NCBI GenBank assembly: GCA_036656795.1
Contig: JAVXHR010000028.1
Coordinates: 1-23,812 of the forward strand
DNA: 23,812 bases
Direction: 5' to 3'
Origin: CAUPWF01 sp036656795
GTDB lineage: Bacteria; Bacillota; Clostridia; Lachnospirales; Lachnospiraceae
Shown here: positions 14,063 to 21,196 of the stretch, one piece after another
How the letters are laid out: each line of letters starts with the position of its first letter
Numbering within the stretch: position 1 is the stretch's first letter
The notes under the pieces: model-generated
What the model saw: only the letters and a program-made list of their open reading frames with translations
What the model was told of the DNA's origin: nothing
Databases searched by the model: none
Made by a program: the position numbers and the translations under genes

Positions 14063-14734
14063 ATGAGATATAAAAAAAGAAATCTGTGGTTACTGGTATT
14101 GTTGTTGTTCTGTGGTACAACTACAATGGTACATGCACAAGATACTACAGTTGTATATCAAGGCGATGCAAAGAAATTTGTGGCACCCAAAGGAGAGTGG
14201 ACTGATTTTACTATGCTAGAGCCGGGAACCAGTCGTACACAACGGATAATTTTGAATAATCGGAGTCAGAGTCCCCGAATATTTATACTAAAAGTAGACA
14301 TCTTGGATAATATGCTAAAGAATATTTCGGCAGATGATGCGCATTATACAATTACAGTCATGCATGATAAGGAGATCCTTTTGAAGGAGAAAATCAATAC
14401 CAAAGGGACGACCAGTCATACGAATATTGGGGAAGAACTTAAACTTGCAACCCTAGAGAAGAATCAACAGCAGGCAATTGATATTACGGTGTCTTTAGAT
14501 GGTGCCTCTGTAGGAAATGAGCATCAAGGGGCAACAGGTAATTTGCAATTAACATTTGCCACAGAGGACGACACAAGTATTATGGGAATGAAACCGACAA
14601 AAACAGGAGATGAACGGTCAGTGATACAAGTATTCCTATTGGCTGGTGGATGTATTTTGAGCGCAATGGTTATAGGGCGTCTTGTTTATGAACGTCATCA
14701 AAAACAGTTCGCAAAAACAGATAACAATGTATAA
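14063..14734 (+). CDS. Secreted membrane-anchored surface protein with KTGD motif
   Basis: 223 residues from ATG 14063; an upstream in-frame ATG at 13982 lies within the previous gene and is not used here, while GAGGGGA (14046-14052) serves 14063. It has a signal peptide (MRYKKRNLWLLVLLLFCGTTTMVHA), a beta-rich ectodomain (FVAPKGEWTDFTMLEPGTSRTQRIILNNRSQ..), then MKPTKTGDERS followed by one transmembrane segment (VIQVFLLAGGCILSAMVIG) and a basic tail. KTGD followed by a membrane span and a basic tail resembles a divergent sortase signal, but the canonical LPxTG is absent and no sortase is in the window, so simple membrane anchoring is equally likely. Paired with the TasA-like gene, it may tether the fibre to the cell. 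I do not recognise the ectodomain family. Confidence 0.75.
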   Translation: MRYKKRNLWLLVLLLFCGTTTMVHAQDTTVVYQGDAKKFVAPKGEWTDFTMLEPGTSRTQRIILNNRSQSPRIFILKVDILDNMLKNISADDAHYTITVMHDKEILLKEKINTKGTTSHTNIGEELKLATLEKNQQQAIDITVSLDGASVGNEHQGATGNLQLTFATEDDTSIMGMKPTKTGDERSVIQVFLLAGGCILSAMVIGRLVYERHQKQFAKTDNNV

Positions 14735-14752
14735 AAGAAACAACGAAAAGAT

Positions 14753-14811
14753 AAATGCTTTTGTTGAACGCTCACAGAGATTGTAAAGAGATGTCAACAG
14801 AAGCATTTTTT
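14753..14811 (+). terminator. Terminator of surface operon 1
   Basis: A 15-bp stem with one G-T pair: AAATGCTTTTGTTGA (14753-14767) with TCAACAGAAGCATTT (14794-14808), a 26-base loop and a T run to 14811. It separates the two-gene operon from the regulator gene. Confidence 0.75.
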
Positions 14812-14861
14812 GTCTTACGGAATAACTTGCAAATTAAGGACGGATAGATGAATATGAGAGG

Positions 14862-14870
14862 TGTCATAAT
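14862..14870 (+). promoter_or_regulatory. Possible extended -10 promoter of the SARP gene
   Basis: TGTCATAAT is an extended -10 element located about 23 bases before the regulator ATG. The -35 side is weak. No TGTGAC repeat is seen here, so the regulator gene does not seem to share the operator of its proposed targets. Confidence 0.35.
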
Positions 14871-14892
14871 ACTGAAATAGGGGAGAAGGTAT

Positions 14893-15789
14893 ATGCACGT
14901 GGGGAGTAAACAGAGCATTTTGTCAGTAAAGATGCTTGGTTGTTTTGAACTGGCAAGGGGAGAGCAAGTTTTAAAAATGGAAACACTTCACTCAAAGATG
15001 CAGATGAAATTATTAGCATATCTGCTCTGCCACAGAAATCAAGTCAATAGTGTAATGGATCTATGTGAGGCATTATGGGGAGAGACGGAGAGTCACAATC
15101 CGGTGGGAGCATTAAAAAATCTAATCTACCGTCTAAGGAATACACTTTGTGATTCACTTGGTGTGGAAGATTATGTGCTAAGTGGTAGAGGGTTTTATCA
15201 GTGGAATCCATCGATTTTCGTTCAACTGGATATGGAACAAATGGAAACATTTCAACGGTTAGGAAAACAATCAAGTAATACCAAAGAGATACAATTAGAA
15301 CAGTACCAGAGAAGTCTACAACTATACAAAGGTTATTTCTTAAAAAACTTATCTTCAGAGCATTGGACAATTCCATGTAGTACCTATTATCATTCGCTCT
15401 ACCTTACAACATTACAAGAAGTCTCACGTCAATTATTAGAAGAAAAAGAATATGCAAAAGTCGAGATGTTATGTACACAAGCTTTGGATATTGATGAATT
15501 GGAAGAAAACATTCATCTGTATCTAATGAAATCTCTGTATTTACAAGGGAAAAAGGAGTTAGCCATTCGCCATTATGAAAAGACGAATCAGTTATTTTGC
15601 CAGGAATTAGGATCAAATCTATTACCACCTTTTCAACAACTGTTTGAGGGTCTTCAACAAGAAGTGGATACTTCCATCGTGGAATTGAGAAATATGTTGG
15701 AACAGCATCTGAAAGATGGAGAAACTGCAATCTTCTCCATACAGAGAAAAAAACAACAATGGACTTTTCATGTTGTGACCAACGTGTGA
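14893..15789 (+). CDS. SARP-type transcriptional regulator (winged helix + BTAD domain)
   Basis: 298 residues. Residues about 8-105 form an OmpR-type winged helix typical of SARPs: VKMLGCFELARGEQVL, then KMQMKLLAYLLCHRNQVNSVMDLCEALWG, NPVGALKNLIYRLRNTL and YVLSGRGFYQWN. Residues about 110-255 form a bacterial transcriptional activation (TPR-like) domain, with YQRSLQLYKGYFL, LEENIHLYLMKSLYLQGKKELAIRHYEKTNQLFCQELG. No ATPase or sensor domain follows, so it is a small, stand-alone SARP. SARPs bind direct repeats with 11-bp spacing close to the -10 box and recruit RNA polymerase; such repeats lie at 13377 and 15774, on both sides of this gene. GGGAGAAGG precedes the ATG. The TGA stop (15787-15789) lies inside the downstream operator. 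Confidence 0.85.
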   Translation: MHVGSKQSILSVKMLGCFELARGEQVLKMETLHSKMQMKLLAYLLCHRNQVNSVMDLCEALWGETESHNPVGALKNLIYRLRNTLCDSLGVEDYVLSGRGFYQWNPSIFVQLDMEQMETFQRLGKQSSNTKEIQLEQYQRSLQLYKGYFLKNLSSEHWTIPCSTYYHSLYLTTLQEVSRQLLEEKEYAKVEMLCTQALDIDELEENIHLYLMKSLYLQGKKELAIRHYEKTNQLFCQELGSNLLPPFQQLFEGLQQEVDTSIVELRNMLEQHLKDGETAIFSIQRKKQQWTFHVVTNV

Positions 15790-15806
15790 CTTGAGATTGC
15801 TATAGT
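15774..15806 (+). promoter_or_regulatory. Promoter with SARP-type operator, operon 2
   Basis: TGTGAC at 15774-15779 and 15785-15790 (11-bp period), and -10 box TATAGT at 15801-15806, again 16 bases from the start of the second repeat. The spacer bases differ from the operon 1 site (CCGTTG against CCAACG; TTTAG against TTGAG) while the repeats are kept, which argues for selection on the repeats. It overlaps the 3' end of the SARP gene and drives the vWA-sipW-tasA-like operon. Confidence 0.75.
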
Positions 15807-15848
15807 ATTCACGTTGATAAAAATAGTTGAGAGGAGAGGGGGAGTTTT

Positions 15849-18569
15849 ATGAAATTAAAAAAATGGGGAAGGTGTCTTTCTCTGATTGTAGGGCTGGCAT
15901 TTTTAGTTACTTGTTCCGGCTCATATGCGGTGGCAACCGATGTGACTAGATCAGAGACCACGGAGAATGTACAACCAACATCAGAAGAGGTGCCATTATC
16001 GGAAGAAGTGCCATTATCGGAAGAAGTACCATTATTGGAAGTAGTACCATCGTCGGAAGAAGCGCATTTATTAGACGAGATGCCGTTACCGGAAGAGACA
16101 CCATCGTCGGAAACGGTAGAAGCATCACAAATGACGCAATTACCGGATCGTGTACAGGTACAATATAAAAGTGGGGATGGTCTTGATTTTGGGGTGAAAG
16201 AATATTTCTATAATGAAAAGAATCAGGTACAGATATCTTTAGAGGTTTCACGAACAGATTATGAGTACAATCGGGCAATTGTAACAGATGCAAAAGGCAC
16301 TGTTCTTAATGAAGGATATCAAATAGAGCATTCTTACGATAAGAAAAGCATCATGTTCACAAAAACGGAGTCAACATTAGAACAGTTAACCATACAGTTA
16401 TTATATACCAGAATATTAGGAGAAAGTGATATTGTTACATCAAAAACAGCGACCGTGATAGATAATAAAGAGCGCATGTATCAACTGGATTTACAGGCAA
16501 GTGCCTCACCAACATCCGCAAGTGTTTCTACGCCGGTAAATGTTACATTACTCTTAGATATATCAGGAAGTATGATCTATACAGATGCCAAAGTAGCATC
16601 TAGTATAGAAGAACTAGATAAGTTAGATAAGAACAAGATATATTTCACCAATGCAATAAGCCAATATGGACAAGGGTTAAAATTGAATGCAGGTCTTAAA
16701 GGAAAATTGAATCCCAAAATGAAATCTAAAGATGTCTATATGGGGGCGCCAATAAGAGGGAAAGTTGTCTTTTATCAAGAGGGGAAATGGTATTATACCA
16801 AGATTAAAAATGGAACAGCAACGGATGTTCAAAAGAAAGAAATAACTGCTTCTAGTTGGACATCTGAAATCCAAAAACTTTATACACAACGCTCTGAGGC
16901 ACTGATTTCTTCAGCACAGCAATTCGTGGGAGAGTTAAATGAAGGAAGTATGGTATCGGTTATAGTGTTTGGGGATCGCTCATCGGATTCGGTAAAGGGA
17001 GCTACAGTGCGGCAGGACTGGATAGCATTAGATACCAATAATAAGGAAGCAGTTCAGACCAATATTGAAACTGCATTTGGTGTATATAACACATCTACCT
17101 ATATTCAAAATGGATTGACGCTTGTAGAAAATCAGTTAGACAACATTGTGGGTCAAAATGAATATGGAGCTTATACCGTGGTCTTTAATGACGGAAACTA
17201 CGATGGTAGTATTAGTCAAAATAGCGTTCATAAAATCAAGGAAACATCAACTGTGTATACCATAGGAATCTATGTAACAGACTGGGGAAAGATATTCTTG
17301 GAAGATCTGGCCAGTGATCAGGAACATTATTATGATTGTACAGATATGGAAGAGGTAGCAATTGCTTTAGCAGAGATTAGTCATTCCTTTGGTGGCACTG
17401 TATCAGGTGCATCTATTACAGATTATATTGACTCTCGTTTTATACTTGTGAAACAAGATGGAAGTCCATATCTAGATGGAGAAGTAGTATCAGGAGGTAT
17501 TCTTCATATAAAGGCAGATGGAACACAATATGTGGAGTGGACAGATGAAACCATAGGAACAAAAGAAGAAAATAAATGGAAAGCAACAATATGGATAAAG
17601 GCAAAGAACGATTTTCTTGGTGGAAATCAGATTCCTACAAATGGAAAGGATTCAGCCGTAACAGTAGAAGAGAAATTGTATCCATTTCCACGTCCAACGG
17701 TTCATGTACCAGTTCAAAAACTGCAGTTGGAAAATCAAGAAAAACTGTTGTTTTTGGGTGAGAAGGGGACGTCGACAAAAGACTTGTGTCAAACGCTCTT
17801 AAATACGTTACAACCCAAAGAACTTCAGCTTTCTATTGAAGAACAGCAGGTATTATTGTTGGAAGGTACTTATGTCAGGGGATATCAGTATGGAACGACG
17901 GGAGATGAATTAGGTACTGTGACTTATACGTGGGAGCAGACAAAAAATATTGCAAAAGAGCAACAATATAAGTTGTTAGTAACCTATCTTCCTACGGCTG
18001 CCCGAGAAAGACCACATACAGGGGTGGAGCCTGTAGGAATGGAGACTACAGAGGCCGAATGTGCTATGGGAATCAGTAGGGTTCATGTAGTATCAGGGGA
18101 ACTTCAGATTGACAAGACTATTGATCAACCATATACAAAGGAGCCAATTATTCTTGCAAATCAAAGTTATGTATTTCGCATTGAACGTAGGGAAGAAAAA
18201 GAGGGTCCTGTGCTAGAGCAGTTCTACGAAGTGATTGATTTTTTTGCAAATGAACAAACATTTACAAAATCAAAAGTAATTAAAGGGCTAAAACAGGGAT
18301 ATTATACCATACATGAAGAGTCGGATTGGTCATGGAAATATGTGGAACAGGTTCAGAAAAGAGCGGATAACTATCCCAATAATCATAGGGAACACGTGCT
18401 GCTTCCGATAGGGGAGCCAAATGTAAAATCAGGATTCTATGGAGTGCAGACAGGGACGAACGTTCAGGGAGTATGTGAAAATCCGGCAACAGTATCCTTT
18501 GTAAATGAAAAGCGAGATACCAAAGTCCTAGGAGATGTAGCAAATGTGATTAATCAATTTACAAACTAG
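15849..18569 (+). CDS. Large secreted von Willebrand factor A domain protein
   Basis: 906 residues. A signal peptide (about 1-30, ending SGSYAVA) is followed by an acidic, proline-rich stalk with seven hexapeptide repeats (45-86). After a beta-rich region comes a vWA domain (about 228-515) with MIDAS DISGSM (D237), the NTSTY threonines (T415/T417) and FNDGNYDG (D448); a large insertion lies between the first and second motifs. The C-terminal 150 residues look like a Gram-positive pilin/SpaA-type domain (ELQIDKTIDQPY ... YYTIHEESDW ... PATVSFVNEKRDTKVLGD). There is no LPxTG or C-terminal membrane span, so it is probably secreted or held in the fibre non-covalently. A likely role is adhesion or tip function of the surface structure. 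It is the first gene of the second SARP-type operon. Confidence 0.85.
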   Translation: MKLKKWGRCLSLIVGLAFLVTCSGSYAVATDVTRSETTENVQPTSEEVPLSEEVPLSEEVPLLEVVPSSEEAHLLDEMPLPEETPSSETVEASQMTQLPDRVQVQYKSGDGLDFGVKEYFYNEKNQVQISLEVSRTDYEYNRAIVTDAKGTVLNEGYQIEHSYDKKSIMFTKTESTLEQLTIQLLYTRILGESDIVTSKTATVIDNKERMYQLDLQASASPTSASVSTPVNVTLLLDISGSMIYTDAKVASSIEELDKLDKNKIYFTNAISQYGQGLKLNAGLKGKLNPKMKSKDVYMGAPIRGKVVFYQEGKWYYTKIKNGTATDVQKKEITASSWTSEIQKLYTQRSEALISSAQQFVGELNEGSMVSVIVFGDRSSDSVKGATVRQDWIALDTNNKEAVQTNIETAFGVYNTSTYIQNGLTLVENQLDNIVGQNEYGAYTVVFNDGNYDGSISQNSVHKIKETSTVYTIGIYVTDWGKIFLEDLASDQEHYYDCTDMEEVAIALAEISHSFGGTVSGASITDYIDSRFILVKQDGSPYLDGEVVSGGILHIKADGTQYVEWTDETIGTKEENKWKATIWIKAKNDFLGGNQIPTNGKDSAVTVEEKLYPFPRPTVHVPVQKLQLENQEKLLFLGEKGTSTKDLCQTLLNTLQPKELQLSIEEQQVLLLEGTYVRGYQYGTTGDELGTVTYTWEQTKNIAKEQQYKLLVTYLPTAARERPHTGVEPVGMETTEAECAMGISRVHVVSGELQIDKTIDQPYTKEPIILANQSYVFRIERREEKEGPVLEQFYEVIDFFANEQTFTKSKVIKGLKQGYYTIHEESDWSWKYVEQVQKRADNYPNNHREHVLLPIGEPNVKSGFYGVQTGTNVQGVCENPATVSFVNEKRDTKVLGDVANVINQFTN
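15981..16106 (+). repeat. Seven tandem 18-bp repeats in the vWA gene
   Basis: Seven 18-bp units code for hexapeptides SEEVPL, SEEVPL, SEEVPL, LEVVPS, SEEAHL, LDEMPL and PEETPS. The first three units are nearly identical in DNA, the later ones have drifted. The tract forms an acidic stalk directly after the signal peptide, and its copy number could vary by slippage between strains. Confidence 0.85.
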
Positions 18570-18578
18570 GAGTGAGCT

Positions 18579-19094
18579 ATGAAGTATGGAATACGTGTAT
18601 GGATTGGATTTTTACAACTTTGTCTTGGTGTCTGTTGCTGTATAGGAATGCTACTTTGTATTCCACAATTATTTGGCATGAAACCAATGGTTGTGTTAAG
18701 TGGAAGTATGGAACCTACGTACCAGGTAGGAAGTCTATTGTATGTCAGGGAAATTTCATTTACACAAGTGACCAAGGGAATGCCGGTTACATTTACGTTA
18801 GGTGATACGGGAGCACTTGTGACACATCGTGCAATTGAAGTGAATGCTCAGGCGCAGACGGTGGTAACTCAAGGAGATGCCAATGAGATACCCGACGGAA
18901 AGGTGGTAGATGGTGCCAATATTGTAGGGACACCGATAGGCTCTATTCCTTATCTTGGATATCTTGCAATGTATCTGGATACAACGAAGGGTAAAAGTAT
19001 TGCAGTTTTTCTGATTCTTCTTATTACGGTGTGTATGGGGATATCGGAATATAGTAAACAAGGGGAAAAGGAGGAACGAAATGCAGGAAAATAG
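18579..19094 (+). CDS. sipW: SipW-type signal peptidase I
   Basis: 171 residues. Two hydrophobic segments (about 9-33 and near the C-terminus, SIAVFLILLITVCMGI) flank an extracellular catalytic part. The nucleophile is S43 in VLSGSMEPTYQVGSLLYV. The general base is H83 in LVTHRAIEV, where ordinary bacterial enzymes have lysine; His is the mark of the SipW/eukaryotic-ER type. The conserved box TQGDANEIPDG (about 97-107) is present. It should cleave the four TasA-like precursors encoded at 13437, 19081, 19826 and 20477. The gene starts 9 bases after the vWA gene (AGGAG at the junction) and overlaps the next gene by 14 bases, so translation is coupled. Confidence 0.93.
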   Translation: MKYGIRVWIGFLQLCLGVCCCIGMLLCIPQLFGMKPMVVLSGSMEPTYQVGSLLYVREISFTQVTKGMPVTFTLGDTGALVTHRAIEVNAQAQTVVTQGDANEIPDGKVVDGANIVGTPIGSIPYLGYLAMYLDTTKGKSIAVFLILLITVCMGISEYSKQGEKEERNAGK

Positions 19095-19752
19095 GAAAGG
19101 TAGCAAGTGGAAAAAATGGATACTGGCAATTGGCTGCAGTGGTTTTGTCTGTGCAGCTGTCATTGGTAGCACGACAGCATATCTAACAAAAGTTGTGGGG
19201 GTGGCCCACAATGTATTTAGTCCTCGAAAGATTGTAAATATAGCGGTAGTGGAGTCCACACCACAAGACAGTCATGAGATGGTTACGTCAGAGCATGGAA
19301 CCAAAGTGGTATATCAAAAGCTAACGGAACAAAACACACAGCAGGCACCCATTTCCAAAGAAGTCTGGATTCAGAATTTAAACCATCCAAGTAATCGTAC
19401 AGATGATGTCTATATTCGCGCCAGACTTGTACCTATATGGAGAACAAGTAAAGCAGGGAATGTAGCACCTATAGGAACAGGTATTGATACAAGCAATGTT
19501 AGGTTTGTCATCTGCCCCGATGATACGCATACACCGGGACATTGGAAATTGGCACAAGATGGTTATTATTATTTTACTGAAAAAGTAAGTCCTGCTCATC
19601 AAACAGATCAACTCATATCAGGAGTGTACCTAAGTGATGGGGTTATTCCATCAAAAGAGGCAAGGCTAGAAGTGCAGGTACTGGCAGACGCAGTACAGGC
19701 AACTTCGGAAGCGGTTACAGAAGCTTGGGGAACAAAGACTCCAATATCATAA
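19081..19752 (+). CDS. SipW-dependent surface protein 2 (TasA-like)
   Basis: 223 residues. After a basic start comes a hydrophobic stretch and IGSTTAYLTKVVGVAHNVF (about 28-46), the spacing seen in SipW-cognate signal peptides. The ectodomain includes PISKEVWIQNLNHPSNRTDDVYIRARLVPIW and the C-terminal VLADAVQATSEAVTEAWG, a phrase typical of this family. It overlaps sipW by 14 bases, so peptidase and substrate are made together. It is longer than the two following TasA-like proteins and may be a minor or linking subunit. Confidence 0.8.
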   Translation: MQENRKGSKWKKWILAIGCSGFVCAAVIGSTTAYLTKVVGVAHNVFSPRKIVNIAVVESTPQDSHEMVTSEHGTKVVYQKLTEQNTQQAPISKEVWIQNLNHPSNRTDDVYIRARLVPIWRTSKAGNVAPIGTGIDTSNVRFVICPDDTHTPGHWKLAQDGYYYFTEKVSPAHQTDQLISGVYLSDGVIPSKEARLEVQVLADAVQATSEAVTEAWGTKTPIS

Positions 19753-19825
19753 AGTAAGTAATAAAAGGAAAATATCAATTCAAATAAAACAAAATTAAAT
19801 ATAAACAGATCAATGGAGGTGTCGT

Positions 19826-20458
19826 ATGAAAAATAAAAAATTATGGTCAGGCATTGTGGCAAGCGTATTGGTAGTTGCAGTAGCAGCAGGTGGAACATAT
19901 GCATTGCTCTCACACAAGACTAATACAGTAGACAATAAATTCACAGCTCAAGCAGGTCTTGAAGGTGAACTCAAAGAACCGGCATGGGATGGGATTACAT
20001 TTGGAGGTGGGAAGCTGACCACGGAAGAGATTGCTGCATTGCCAGGTAAATCGTTGGGAAAGGATAGAGCGCAACAATATACACCAATACAAGAAATCGG
20101 GAAAAATCCAATGTTAAGAAACAACAGTACAATGAAAGCGTGGATGGCCATCAAATTAGAAGGTCTTACAAATGCAAATCAGTATATTGAGCCCATTATC
20201 TTTGACTCAAATTGGGAAAACATCACACCCGATGGGATTACGGCATATCAAGTATACTTGTATAAAACAACAGTTCATGAAAAAACAGATACAAAAAATG
20301 GTGGAATCACGACTCCATTATTTTCTTCTATCACAATCCAAAATCTTACTGCTGAAAATATCAAGAACTTTGATATAAAAGCAACAGGTTATGCAGTACA
20401 AGGAGATATTGAAAAAACTGTTGCAACGACAGCATTACAAAGTATGGTGGCAAAATAA
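19826..20458 (+). CDS. SipW-dependent surface protein 3 (TasA-like)
   Basis: 210 residues. MKNKKLWSG, a hydrophobic core and AAGGTYALLSHKTNTVDNKFTAQ (about 20-42) form the SipW-cognate N-terminus. The mature part has YTPIQEIGKNPMLRNNSTMKAWMAIKLEG, again the pattern of this family in which residues before a beta strand are followed by an aromatic-rich stretch. Shine-Dalgarno GGAGGTG is strong. The 73-base AT-rich gap upstream shows no clear promoter or SARP-type repeat. Together with proteins 1, 2 and 4 it could make up the fibre. Confidence 0.8.
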   Translation: MKNKKLWSGIVASVLVVAVAAGGTYALLSHKTNTVDNKFTAQAGLEGELKEPAWDGITFGGGKLTTEEIAALPGKSLGKDRAQQYTPIQEIGKNPMLRNNSTMKAWMAIKLEGLTNANQYIEPIIFDSNWENITPDGITAYQVYLYKTTVHEKTDTKNGGITTPLFSSITIQNLTAENIKNFDIKATGYAVQGDIEKTVATTALQSMVAK

Positions 20459-20476
20459 AGAATGTGAGGTATGAAT

Positions 20477-21010
20477 ATGCAACATAAAAAAATCATCATA
20501 GCATTCTGTAGTGTCATATTAATGTCTACCATAGCAATTGGTGGGACATGGGCATATTTTACAGATAGAGACAGCGTTCAAAATGTAATTACAATAGGAA
20601 AAGTAGACGCTTATCTAAAAGAAACTAATCAAATTCAACGAGAAGATCAAACCGTTGGTCTGGATTATAACCATGTGGTTCCGGGTGCTAAATTAGATAA
20701 AGATCCAACTATTTATCTTACAAAAGACTCACAAGATGCTTATCTTAGAGCAAAACTTATCTTTACCGGAGATATTTTTGAAGGAAAAGATGGAGCAAAA
20801 AAGAAAGAACAACTTGAAAAAGGATTAGATATTAATCCAGTCAACTGGGTAAAACAATCAGATGGTTATTATTACTATCAATCTATTGTTACAGATACTG
20901 TTGGGGTACCATTATTTACAACTGCAACCATTCCCTATGAATGGGGCAACGAAATTGCCAGTAAGACTTTTCATATAGAAATTGCGGCAGAAGCAATTCA
21001 AGCTAATTAA
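20477..21010 (+). CDS. SipW-dependent surface protein 4 (TasA-like)
   Basis: 177 residues from ATG 20477, chosen because GAGG at 20466-20469 is 7 bases away; the in-frame ATG at 20471 is only 1 base from it. The N-terminus MQHKKIIIAFCSVILMSTIAIGGTWAYFTD is close to the classical TasA/CalY signal, followed by NVITIGKVDAYLKE as in TasA mature starts. The segment DYNHVVPGAKLDKDPTIYLTKDSQDAYLRAKLIF, a proline-glycine turn then a beta strand, and the ending IEIAAEAIQAN are typical of camelysin-like proteins. It is the closest of the four to TasA. Its stop codon touches palindromic repeat copy B. Confidence 0.85.
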   Translation: MQHKKIIIAFCSVILMSTIAIGGTWAYFTDRDSVQNVITIGKVDAYLKETNQIQREDQTVGLDYNHVVPGAKLDKDPTIYLTKDSQDAYLRAKLIFTGDIFEGKDGAKKKEQLEKGLDINPVNWVKQSDGYYYYQSIVTDTVGVPLFTTATIPYEWGNEIASKTFHIEIAAEAIQAN

Positions 21011-21078
21011 AATCAATTGGGGACGGGGTATTTTTGAAAAATACCCCGTCCCCAATTGATTTAACCCTGTCCCCAATT
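21010..21078. repeat. GC-rich palindromic repeat, copy B
   Basis: Perfect 26-bp arms (21010-21035 and 21037-21062) around one base; core GGGGACGGGGTATTTTT and complement. On the right the outer motif continues as AACCCTGTCCCCAATT (21063-21078), the reverse complement of the outer left motif of copy A. Its first base is the last base of the stop codon of the upstream gene. It may serve as the transcription end of the surface operon. Confidence 0.9.
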
Positions 21079-21196
21079 AAGAAAAATGGAAAATGGTCGA
21101 TATATTATTAAAGAATGAAAATGCTAAGTATGGATAAAATTATCTGCAAAATAAGAATTTTATATTTTGTGTTAAATAATTATAAAGGTGGACAAT

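Noticed and set aside
18798..19259. 153-residue minus-strand frame opposite sipW and the next gene
   Set aside because: Shadow of two well-supported + strand genes; its composition is unlike a real protein and no promoter or ribosome site is seen.
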